From DAOMOD01 sp964526035 (GTDB lineage: Bacteria; Pseudomonadota; Gammaproteobacteria; Xanthomonadales; BPKI01): a DNA stretch of 7,105 nt. Shown here piece after piece: positions 1-5,513 of this stretch; positions within the stretch are counted from its first letter, which is position 1; each line of letters begins with the position of its first letter. The stretch lies in the NCBI GenBank assembly GCA_964526035.1, contig CAZGKE010000167.1:1-7105 (forward strand). The letters are read 5' to 3'. The notes beneath the pieces are model-generated. The model had not been told where the DNA came from. It saw only the letters and a program-made list of their open reading frames with translations, and searched no databases. The translations under genes and the position numbers were made by a program.

Positions 1-2
1 GC

Positions 3-1859
3 ATGGAAAAGTTCTACCTGCTGGGCCTGATCCTGGTCGCGCTGGTCCTGTTCGCTTCCGAGAAGGTGCGCGCGGACATGGTGGCCGTCGGCGTCACGCT
101 GACGCTGATGATCAGCGGCATTCTGACCGTGGACGAAGGCTTCCTCGGCTTTGCCAGCCCGGCGGTGATTACCGTGGTCGCCATGTTCGTGATTTCGGCG
201 GCGCTGGTGCGCACCGGCGTGGCCGATTCACTGGCCAACGCCATCCTCGCCACCGGCACCCGCAGCCTGCCGCTGCTGACCCTGATGATCATGCTGCTGG
301 TCGGCACCATGTCGGCTTTCATGAACAACATCGCGGCGGTGGCCATCCTGATGCCGATGGTGTTCGCACTGGCCGGCCGCACCGGGCAACCGGTATCGAA
401 GCTGCTTATTCCGCTGTCATTCGGCTCACTGATGGGTGGTCTCACCACCCTGGTCGGCACGCCGCCCAATCTGCTTGCCACCAACGCGCTGGAGCAGGCC
501 GGATTCCGCGGCTTCGCCATGTTCGACTTCCTGCCGACCGGACTCGCCGTCATGGTCACCGGACTGATCTACATGATCCTGGTCGGCAACCGCGTCATAC
601 CGCTGCGCGAACCGGCGGGTCGTGCCAACGGCGAGCAGCCGCTGCGCCGCTACGTCACCGAAGTCGAAATCCCGGAGGCTTCCACGCTGGTCGGCAAGAA
701 CGTCTCCGAGGCCAAGTTCCGCGACCGTCTCGGCCTGGTGGTGGGGCGATTGCATCGGCGCTACCGGAAGGATGCCGACGAGGGGCCGCTGGACAGACCC
801 TGGCTTGCGCATGGCCGCTATGGCCGCGAGGAAGATGCCGACACCTATTCTTTCGTGCCGTGGCCGGAGACCGTGATCGTGGCCGGCGACCACCTGCAGC
901 TGGAAGGCAATCCAGCGCTTTTGCTGCAGAAGCAGGGACCGAAGTTCCTGGAGCTGGTGGGTTCGCAGATGAGCGAGTCCGAACCCGACGAGGGCATGGG
1001 TCAGCTTGGCGAGGTGGCCATCGCGCCGACCTCCGGTGCGGTCGGCCATTCGCTGGAGGAGGCCACCTTCAACGCGCGCTACGGCATCACCGTCATCGCC
1101 GTGCGCCGCAGTGGCCGCGAGGTGACCGAACGCCTCAATTCGCTGCGGCTCGAGCCGGGCGACGTCCTGCTGATCCGCGGCAGCGCCGAGGCGCTGGCCG
1201 AACTCGCGCACAACCCGGACTTCCTGGTGGTGAATCGCCTGGAGCACGCCGAGCGCGATCGGCGACGCGCCAAGTATGCGATCACCATCATGGGGCTGAC
1301 GGTGCTTGCCGCCGCCACCGGCACCCTGCATATCTCGGTCGCGGCAATGACCGGCATGCTGCTGATGGTGGCCAGCGGCTGCATGCCGCTGCGCGAGCTC
1401 TACAGCCACATCGACTGGCGCGTCATCTTCATGATCGCGTGCATGATCCCGCTGGGCATGGCCATGGACGACAACCACACCGGCGCGGCCTCGTGGCTTG
1501 CGCAGACCACCATCATCGTGACCGGCCAGGGCAATCCGACCCTGGTGCTTGCAGTGCTGATGCTGCTCACCATCGGACTCACCCAGGTGATGTCGAATGC
1601 GGCCTGCGTGGTGCTGGTGGCGCCCATTGCAATCGCCATCGCCCAGGGCATGGGCATCGCGCCGCACGCCTTCATCATGGGCGTTGCGATCGCGGCTTCC
1701 ACCGCGTTCCTCACACCGATCGGCCACCAGGCCAACCTCCTGGTTTACGGCGTCGGAAATTACCGCTTTGGCGATTTCACCCGCGTTGGCGGGCCGCTGA
1801 CGCTGCTGATCATGGCGGTCAGCCTTTTCGTCGTGCCGCTCGTCTGGGGCTTCAATTGA
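3..1859 (+). CDS. SLC13/DASS-family anion permease with two internal RCK_C (TrkA_C) domains
   Basis: This is a 618-residue inner-membrane carrier of the divalent anion/Na+ symporter (SLC13, CitT/ArsB-like) type. Seen: hydrophobic helices fill residues 1-200 and 425-618. Each half carries a family signature: SAFMNNIAAVAILMP (104-118) with GTPPNLLAT (152-160), then SNAACVVLVAPIAIAIAQ (531-548) with TPIGHQANLL (571-580). These are the re-entrant substrate/Na+ sites. Between the halves lie two soluble RCK_C domains (about 216-318 and 332-412). The first has a charged insert near 252-285. Family knowledge: permeases of this layout include sulfate transporters (SLT/SAC1 type), but others carry dicarboxylates, so the substrate is not fixed by sequence. 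The ATG is only two bases from the window edge, so its ribosome site is not visible. The N-terminus (MEKFYLLGLI, then a helix) fits a family start, so the gene is probably complete. It is likely co-transcribed with the sulfotransferase that follows. Confidence 0.88.
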   Translation: MEKFYLLGLILVALVLFASEKVRADMVAVGVTLTLMISGILTVDEGFLGFASPAVITVVAMFVISAALVRTGVADSLANAILATGTRSLPLLTLMIMLLVGTMSAFMNNIAAVAILMPMVFALAGRTGQPVSKLLIPLSFGSLMGGLTTLVGTPPNLLATNALEQAGFRGFAMFDFLPTGLAVMVTGLIYMILVGNRVIPLREPAGRANGEQPLRRYVTEVEIPEASTLVGKNVSEAKFRDRLGLVVGRLHRRYRKDADEGPLDRPWLAHGRYGREEDADTYSFVPWPETVIVAGDHLQLEGNPALLLQKQGPKFLELVGSQMSESEPDEGMGQLGEVAIAPTSGAVGHSLEEATFNARYGITVIAVRRSGREVTERLNSLRLEPGDVLLIRGSAEALAELAHNPDFLVVNRLEHAERDRRRAKYAITIMGLTVLAAATGTLHISVAAMTGMLLMVASGCMPLRELYSHIDWRVIFMIACMIPLGMAMDDNHTGAASWLAQTTIIVTGQGNPTLVLAVLMLLTIGLTQVMSNAACVVLVAPIAIAIAQGMGIAPHAFIMGVAIAASTAFLTPIGHQANLLVYGVGNYRFGDFTRVGGPLTLLIMAVSLFVVPLVWGFN

Positions 1860-1883
1860 GCGCGTATCCGGATCACGGGGCCC

Positions 1884-3449
1884 ATGGCTGATCTCGATCA
1901 TCTGCGCGTCGAGGCAGCGCGCGCCTGGCAGCGCGGCGCGTGGGCGAAGGCGGAAAAGCACCTGCGCCAGGCGCTGCGCTTGCGCGCGCGCGACCCCGAG
2001 CTGCACCGCCAGCTCGGTCTGAGCCTGCATCGACAGGGGCGAAGCGAAGATGCGCGCACGTCGCTTCGCATGGCGCTGCAGCTGGCGCCGGAGCAAGCGC
2101 AGGTGCACATGAATCTCGGCAGCATCGAAGCTGCCATGGGCAACGTTGAATCTGCGCTGGCGCTGTTGCGCGAAGCTTGCCGGCTGGCTCCTGGCTCCGC
2201 AGCGGCCTGGTACAACCTGGGCAAGACCTTCAAGCTGGATGCGCGCGAGGCGGAGGCGCGAAGCGCGCTCGAACGCGCCATTGACCTCGAACCCGGCCAT
2301 GCCGCCGCCCGCACCGTCCTCGGTGACGTGCTCAAGGCCCTGGGAGAAACGTCCGCCGCCGAGAATGCCCTGCGCGATGCTCTGGCCCTGCAGCCCGCGT
2401 CTGCTCATGCCTGGTGGAGCCTGGCCAATCTCAAGGTCGCCGCGCTTTCGCCTCTCGACCTTGTCGCCATGTCGGCCTCGATCGGGAAGCTCGATGCCAA
2501 CAGCCGGTCCCACGCCATGCTGCTCTTTGCCCTGGCGAAGGGCTACGAACAGCACGGCCAGGTGGAGGCGTGCTTCGAGACCCTGCGCAATGCGAATGCG
2601 ATCATGCGTCGACTCCTGCCGTGGTCGCGCGAGGAGTTCAGCGCCAAGGTCGACGTCACCATGGAGGCCTTTGCCGAAGCGCGGGCGCCGACTGTCGTCG
2701 ATCGCGGCTCGTCGTACGCACCGATCTTCATTGTCGGTCTGCCGAGAACGGGCTCGACCCTGGTCGAGCAGATCCTCGCAGCGCATCCCGATGTCGTCGC
2801 GGCCAGCGAGCTTCCGGACCTGCCGGCGGTCGTCGATGAGGAGAGCCGGCGAAGGGGGCAGCCCTTCCCCGCATGGGTCGCCGCGGCCGATCCGGAAGAC
2901 TGGAAGCGACTCGCCGATGCCTATGTGGCACGTACTGCACGCTGGCGAGAAGGTCGCGACGACTGCCGTGTCACCGACAAACTGCCCAACAATTTCCTCC
3001 ACGTCGGCGCGGCGCTGGCGATGTTTCCTGAGGCACACGTGATCGCCAGCGATCGCGATGCCATGGACACCTGCTGGTCGTGCTACCAGCAATACTTCGC
3101 ACAGGGCCAGGCCTTCAGCTATGACCTGGACGACCTGGTCGACTATTACGCGGCTTTCCGTCGCCTTGATCGCCACTGGGACCAGCTGTTCCCCTCCCGC
3201 TACAGGCGCGTCCGTTACGAGGATCTTGTGGCCGACCCGGACGGGGCGATTCCGGGGATTCTGAGGTTTCTCGGCCTTCCGCCGCACGAGGCCTGTCTGC
3301 ACCCTCATCTGGCCAGGCGCAGCATCCGGACGGCCAGCGCAGCCCAGGTTCGCGAGCCGATCGACCGCCGTGGAGAAGGGCGCTGGCGGCCCTTCGCGGC
3401 GTTGCTGGCGCCCTGGCGCGATGAGCTGCGGCCGTATTCGGAGGACTGA
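1884..3449 (+). CDS. TPR-repeat sulfotransferase family protein
   Basis: This 521-residue protein has an N-terminal array of about five tetratricopeptide repeats (roughly residues 5-170, with signatures such as AWYNLGKTFKLDAREAEARS at 108-127) joined to a C-terminal PAPS-dependent sulfotransferase domain (about 278-521). Seen in the catalytic part: the 5'-phosphosulfate loop FIVGLPRTGSTLVEQIL (282-298), an ASELPDLP segment with Glu309 as candidate catalytic base by analogy with tyrosylprotein sulfotransferases, TDKLPNNF (364-371), a 3'-phosphate-binding stretch around 385-400 (ASDRDAMDTCWSC), and VRYEDLVADP (443-452). The end, TASAAQVREPI (483-493), is typical of bacterial members. The acceptor is unknown; the TPRs may recruit a protein or glycan partner. 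There is no signal peptide, so it is probably cytoplasmic. The start at 1884 gives the full TPR region, but only a weak G-rich ribosome site precedes it. It lies 24 bases after the permease and is probably translated from the same transcript. Confidence 0.87.
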   Translation: MADLDHLRVEAARAWQRGAWAKAEKHLRQALRLRARDPELHRQLGLSLHRQGRSEDARTSLRMALQLAPEQAQVHMNLGSIEAAMGNVESALALLREACRLAPGSAAAWYNLGKTFKLDAREAEARSALERAIDLEPGHAAARTVLGDVLKALGETSAAENALRDALALQPASAHAWWSLANLKVAALSPLDLVAMSASIGKLDANSRSHAMLLFALAKGYEQHGQVEACFETLRNANAIMRRLLPWSREEFSAKVDVTMEAFAEARAPTVVDRGSSYAPIFIVGLPRTGSTLVEQILAAHPDVVAASELPDLPAVVDEESRRRGQPFPAWVAAADPEDWKRLADAYVARTARWREGRDDCRVTDKLPNNFLHVGAALAMFPEAHVIASDRDAMDTCWSCYQQYFAQGQAFSYDLDDLVDYYAAFRRLDRHWDQLFPSRYRRVRYEDLVADPDGAIPGILRFLGLPPHEACLHPHLARRSIRTASAAQVREPIDRRGEGRWRPFAALLAPWRDELRPYSED

Positions 3450-3509
3450 GGAGGCCTCGCGGGTCAATACGCTGCTGGCGAACAGGACGGCGCGCAGATA
3501 TACCTGCGA

Positions 3510-3538
3510 TTGGCGCTACAAGCGCCGACCTGTATGCT
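3510..3538 (+). promoter_or_regulatory. Candidate sigma70 promoter with a palindrome over the -35 box
   Basis: TTGGCG (3510-3515) and TATGCT (3533-3538) each match the sigma70 consensus at 4 of 6 positions and are exactly 17 bases apart. They lie in the 184-base gap before the exported-protein gene, which implies a leader of about 90 bases. A perfect inverted repeat, GGCGCT-ACA-AGCGCC (3512-3526), overlaps the -35 box and could be an operator. It could also be a small hairpin remaining from the upstream transcript. Apart from this, the gap (3450-3633) shows only the ribosome site AGAGGGG (3622-3628). Confidence 0.4.
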
Positions 3539-3633
3539 ACGCGCGCCCGCGGTTCCAAATTTGCCGCTATCTAGGCGGGGGCTGGAACCTACTTGCTGCC
3601 GATCCATACGCATTGACCAACAGAGGGGATTCC

Positions 3634-4440
3634 ATGAAAGCCACACCCATTGCAGCGATGGCTGCACTTGCCTGCGCCGTGTCTGCTGCCTACGCCAATC
3701 CGGTAGCCGAAGCCGGTGTATCCGAAGCCGTCTTCAATTTCAACGCGCTGCCGCTGGGTTCTGCGGTGCTTTTCGACCAGACCGACAATGCCTCGGGCAA
3801 TGGCGCGCCGGTGCAGAACTTTGAGGCGAGTCTCGACGGCTACGACGCCCAGGGCGCGGACGACTTCGAGTTTGCTTCGCCCAATGGTTGGACCATCGAG
3901 CAGCTCAATTTCGTGATCACCCAGGGCGCTGGCGGCACGGCGGCTTCGGTGGATGTGGCGATCCACGAGAATGTCGCCGGCGGCGGCAACCCCGACCTGC
4001 CCGGCGCGGCGGTGTGTGCCTACGCCGGTGTGGCACCCGGCCAGACCGGTGCCCCACCGTCGGCGCTCAACGTGGTGCTGCCCACCCCGTGCATCATTCC
4101 CGAGGGACGCTACTGGGTGTCGCTGATCATCAACCAGGACTTCGCCACCGATGGCCAGGTATTCTGGTCCAACCGTACCACCCAGACATTCTCCGAGGCC
4201 GTCTGGGTCAACCCGGGCGACGGCTTCGGCACCGGCTGCACCACCTTCACCCCGATGACGACCTGCAACGTGGGAGGCGGCGTCAATCCCGACTTCCTGT
4301 TTCAGATCGTCGGCGTGGTCGGCGGCATCCAGCCTCTGCCGGAACCGAGGGCGGTGCCGGTCTCGTCGGTGGTCGGACTGGGCCTGCTGGGCGGCTTGCT
4401 CGCCCTGCTCGGCGTCACCGCGCTGCGTCGCCGCTTCTGA
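3634..4440 (+). CDS. Exported protein with PEP/IPTL-CTERM-like C-terminal sorting signal
   Basis: A 268-residue secreted protein. Seen: a signal peptide (KATPIAAMAALACAVSAAYA, residues 2-21, likely cut after AYA before Asn22), then a Gly/Asn/aromatic-rich, probably beta-sheet domain (30-228). It carries two likely disulfide pairs, Cys128/Cys153 and Cys202/Cys211. The C-terminus is three-part: PLPEPRAVPVSS (234-245), a hydrophobic helix (246-264) and a terminal RRR-F. This layout is that of exosortase/archaeosortase substrates, and the VPVSS start is closer to the IPTL-CTERM (XrtH) style than to classic PEP-CTERM. If so, the protein is cleaved at the inner membrane and released or anchored at the surface. 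The function of the main domain is not recognised. The start at 3634 was chosen because AGAGGGG lies 5 bases upstream and a clean signal peptide follows; the frame is open further upstream but that part does not look like protein. It is followed by a strong terminator. Confidence 0.8.
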   Translation: MKATPIAAMAALACAVSAAYANPVAEAGVSEAVFNFNALPLGSAVLFDQTDNASGNGAPVQNFEASLDGYDAQGADDFEFASPNGWTIEQLNFVITQGAGGTAASVDVAIHENVAGGGNPDLPGAAVCAYAGVAPGQTGAPPSALNVVLPTPCIIPEGRYWVSLIINQDFATDGQVFWSNRTTQTFSEAVWVNPGDGFGTGCTTFTPMTTCNVGGGVNPDFLFQIVGVVGGIQPLPEPRAVPVSSVVGLGLLGGLLALLGVTALRRRF

Positions 4441-4477
4441 TTCCAGGGCAGGCTTGCACCTGCCGCGCCACGCGAAG

Positions 4478-4510
4478 AGGCCGGGCCCTGCGCCCGGCCT
4501 TTTCGTTTTT
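4478..4510 (+). terminator. Rho-independent terminator of the exported-protein gene
   Basis: AGGCCGGGC (4478-4486) pairs perfectly with GCCCGGCCT (4492-4500) across a 5-base loop and is followed by TTTTCGTTTTT (4500-4510). It is 37 bases past the stop at 4440. The opposite strand lacks a comparable T-run, so it mainly ends plus-strand transcripts. The convergent minus-strand gene has its TGA stop at 4510-4512, touching the T-tract. Confidence 0.88.
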
Positions 4511-5037
4511 CATTCCACCGAATGCTCCATCAGGCAACGCAGCTCGGTGCCGGCTTCCGTGACGTTCGCGAGCACGCGGCCAAAGCTGCTGGTGCGCGGG
4601 CGAACCACCGCGCGACGAACCGCGACGCATCCGTCCTCGGACGGCACGCGCCGCGTCTCGACAGACCGTCGCGCCGGCACCAGCGGCAGAGACTCGATCA
4701 AGGCATCCCACGCGCAGAAGTCGCTTTCGCGCAGCAGCTCGCAGCGCATCAGCGGAACGTCTCCGGGACCGGCGATGAGCAGCCACTCGCGCAGCCCGCT
4801 GCTGTCGATGTCCACGCCAGCTGCAACGTCGACCGCGCGGCCGACCAGACGCGAAAGCCATGGATCGCCCATCAGCAGATCGGGACCGGGTGTCCAGGCC
4901 TCGGCGGTCCACGGTACGGTCATCGACGCCCACGGCCCGAAGCGCAGGCGGCCCAGGGACGGCAGGCTGCGTACGACGCCGTCGATCAGCTTGCGGATGT
5001 GACGGGTGCATGGTTCGGACAAGGTCAGCACGGTCAT
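4510..5037 (-). CDS. Unrecognised 175-residue protein in the hemP unit
   Basis: I do not recognise this protein. It is 175 residues with no signal peptide and no obvious membrane helix, so it is probably cytoplasmic. Visible traits are five cysteines (10, 99, 108, 137, 168), two histidines (13, 172), six tryptophans (36, 43, 48, 60, 85, 110), and an amphipathic N-terminus beginning MTVLTLSEPCTRHIRKLIDG. The segment GLREWLLIAGPGDVPLMRCE (81-100) reads like a buried strand-turn-strand. A good ribosome site (AGGAG, 8 bases before the ATG, at 5046-5050) supports this start. It follows hemP by 63 bases on the same strand with no visible terminator between, so Fur-controlled co-expression and a role in heme or iron handling are reasonable inferences. 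A Cys/His heme-binding role is only a guess. Antisense frames here are weaker: they have no ribosome site or recognisable motif. Confidence 0.72.
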   Translation of the reverse strand: MTVLTLSEPCTRHIRKLIDGVVRSLPSLGRLRFGPWASMTVPWTAEAWTPGPDLLMGDPWLSRLVGRAVDVAAGVDIDSSGLREWLLIAGPGDVPLMRCELLRESDFCAWDALIESLPLVPARRSVETRRVPSEDGCVAVRRAVVRPRTSSFGRVLANVTEAGTELRCLMEHSVE

Positions 5038-5066
5038 CGTCGGATCTCCTCGGAAGCCGGCTGGCT

Positions 5067-5086
5067 GCGGTCGAGTAGCGGACCGC
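5067..5086 (-). other. Small hairpin between hemP and the downstream gene
   Basis: GCGGTC (5067-5072) and GACCGC (5081-5086) form a 6-base-pair stem with an 8-base loop in the 63-base spacer. There is no T-run on either side, so it is not a classical terminator. It might stabilise the hemP end of the message, or it may be a chance pairing in GC-rich DNA. Confidence 0.25.
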
Positions 5087-5100
5087 GGCGGGCGTGGCGA

Positions 5101-5295
5101 TTACTTGGTCAGGATCAGCTTGTCGTTTCTGGTCAGGCGCAGTCGGTATTCGCTGTGGCCGTGACGGATGACCAGCTCGCGGGCGCCGCGCAACAGCTGG
5201 TCGGCCTGCACCTCACGCCGGTCGGGCGGCTCAGGTCGCGCACATGCAATGGCTGCATTTCCCGGTGACTCGTGGCTGGGTCGGGGCAATCGCAT
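5101..5295 (-). CDS. hemP: Hemin uptake protein HemP/HmuP
   Basis: A 64-residue HemP-family protein. The family core fills the C-terminal half: ADQLLRGARELVIRHG (31-46) followed by EYRLRLTRNDKLILTK (49-64), with the characteristic KLILTK ending. The N-terminal 30 residues are Pro/Arg-rich and probably disordered. HemP/HmuP genes are found with heme-uptake receptors and are iron-controlled. In Bradyrhizobium the homologue acts as a co-activator of heme-transport genes; in other groups its exact role is unclear. Start choice: the frame stays open to an ATG at 5331, but that codon lies inside the Fur-box-like palindrome. The ATG at 5295 has GGAGA (5302-5306) 6 bases upstream and gives the normal family length. 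No heme receptor gene lies in this window. The unknown gene downstream is likely co-transcribed. Confidence 0.9.
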   Translation of the reverse strand: MRLPRPSHESPGNAAIACARPEPPDRREVQADQLLRGARELVIRHGHSEYRLRLTRNDKLILTK

Positions 5296-5301
5296 CGGGT
5301 G

Positions 5302-5306
5302 TCTCC
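5302..5306 (-). promoter_or_regulatory. Ribosome binding site that fixes the hemP start
   Basis: GGAGA on the minus strand, 6 bases before the ATG at 5295. It decides for the 64-residue HemP over the 76-residue version, whose ATG at 5331 overlaps the operator and has no such site. Confidence 0.7.
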
Positions 5307-5317
5307 ATCTGGTATAT

Positions 5318-5334
5318 CGAATGATACTCATTCG
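5318..5334. promoter_or_regulatory. Fur-box-like palindrome upstream of hemP
   Basis: CGAATGA-TAC-TCATTCG is a perfect 7-base inverted repeat. Centred on 5326, the 19-base span 5317-5335 matches the classical GATAATGATAATCATTATC Fur box at 12 of 19 positions by hand alignment, with the core AATGATAcTCATT almost intact. It is a local AT-rich island in GC-rich DNA, 23 bases upstream of the hemP start, where a Fur repressor would block transcription when iron is plentiful. Confidence 0.75.
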
Positions 5335-5348
5335 TATTTATAATGCAA
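5321..5348 (-). promoter_or_regulatory. Candidate hemP promoter overlapping the Fur box
   Basis: On the minus strand, TTGCAT (5348-5343) and TATCAT (5326-5321) are 16 bases apart. The -10 box matches the consensus at 5 of 6 positions; the -35 box matches only TTG. The -10 lies inside the palindrome, as expected for Fur repression. TATAAA (5342-5337) is an alternative -10, but I see no good -35 for it. Confidence 0.45.
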
Positions 5349-5377
5349 GTCCGCGCGCTGGACGGCTTCCTGCAAAG

Positions 5378-5455
5378 CGCTCCTGCAGGGTCCGCCGGGG
5401 CGACCGCCCGCTTGGGTTCGGAGCGTGTCTTGGTCGCCCACCCGTGGGCTCCTGC
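5378..5455. repeat. REP-like intergenic inverted and direct repeats
   Basis: This lies between the hemP promoter and the end of the reductase-alkyltransferase gene. CGCTCC (5378-5383) is inverted as GGAGCG (5420-5425), enclosing a short inner palindrome, GGGC-GACC-GCCC (5398-5409). GCCCA-CCCG-TGGGC (5436-5449, plus an extra C/G pair) forms a second hairpin, and GCTCCTGC occurs at 5379-5386 and again at 5448-5455. Nested GC palindromes with GCTCCTGC ends resemble the REP elements common between genes in gammaproteobacteria. I see no coding region here. The hairpins may also help end transcription of the fusion gene. Confidence 0.35.
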
Positions 5456-5485
5456 GGCGAAGCCAAATCGCTCTCCCCTGCGCCG

Positions 5486-5513
5486 CGCTCCCCGCTCCCT
5501 ACTCCCTATTCCC
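5486..5513. repeat. Tandem 7-base repeat x4 (G-rich on minus strand)
   Basis: Plus strand: CGCTCCC, CGCTCCC, TACTCCC, TATTCCC, exactly 28 bases in four units. On the minus strand this reads as four GGG runs separated by 4-base loops, which meets the usual G-quadruplex pattern. The third and fourth units supply the TAG stop (5506-5508) and the last codon of the reductase-alkyltransferase gene. Confidence 0.8.

Noticed and set aside
426..3467. A 1013-residue open frame on the minus strand
   Set aside because: It is antisense to the permease and the TPR-sulfotransferase, both of which have clear family motifs. Its product is low-complexity (His/Gln/Arg/Asp-rich) without a domain, as expected for a shadow frame in GC-rich DNA.
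3370..3633. N-terminal extension of the exported protein to 3370
   Set aside because: It would overlap the sulfotransferase end and bury the signal peptide. The ATG at 3634 has a strong ribosome site and starts a clean signal peptide.
4522..5268. Plus-strand frame across the hemP region
   Set aside because: It runs antisense to hemP and the unknown gene and has no ribosome site or recognisable motif. HemP on the other strand is certain.
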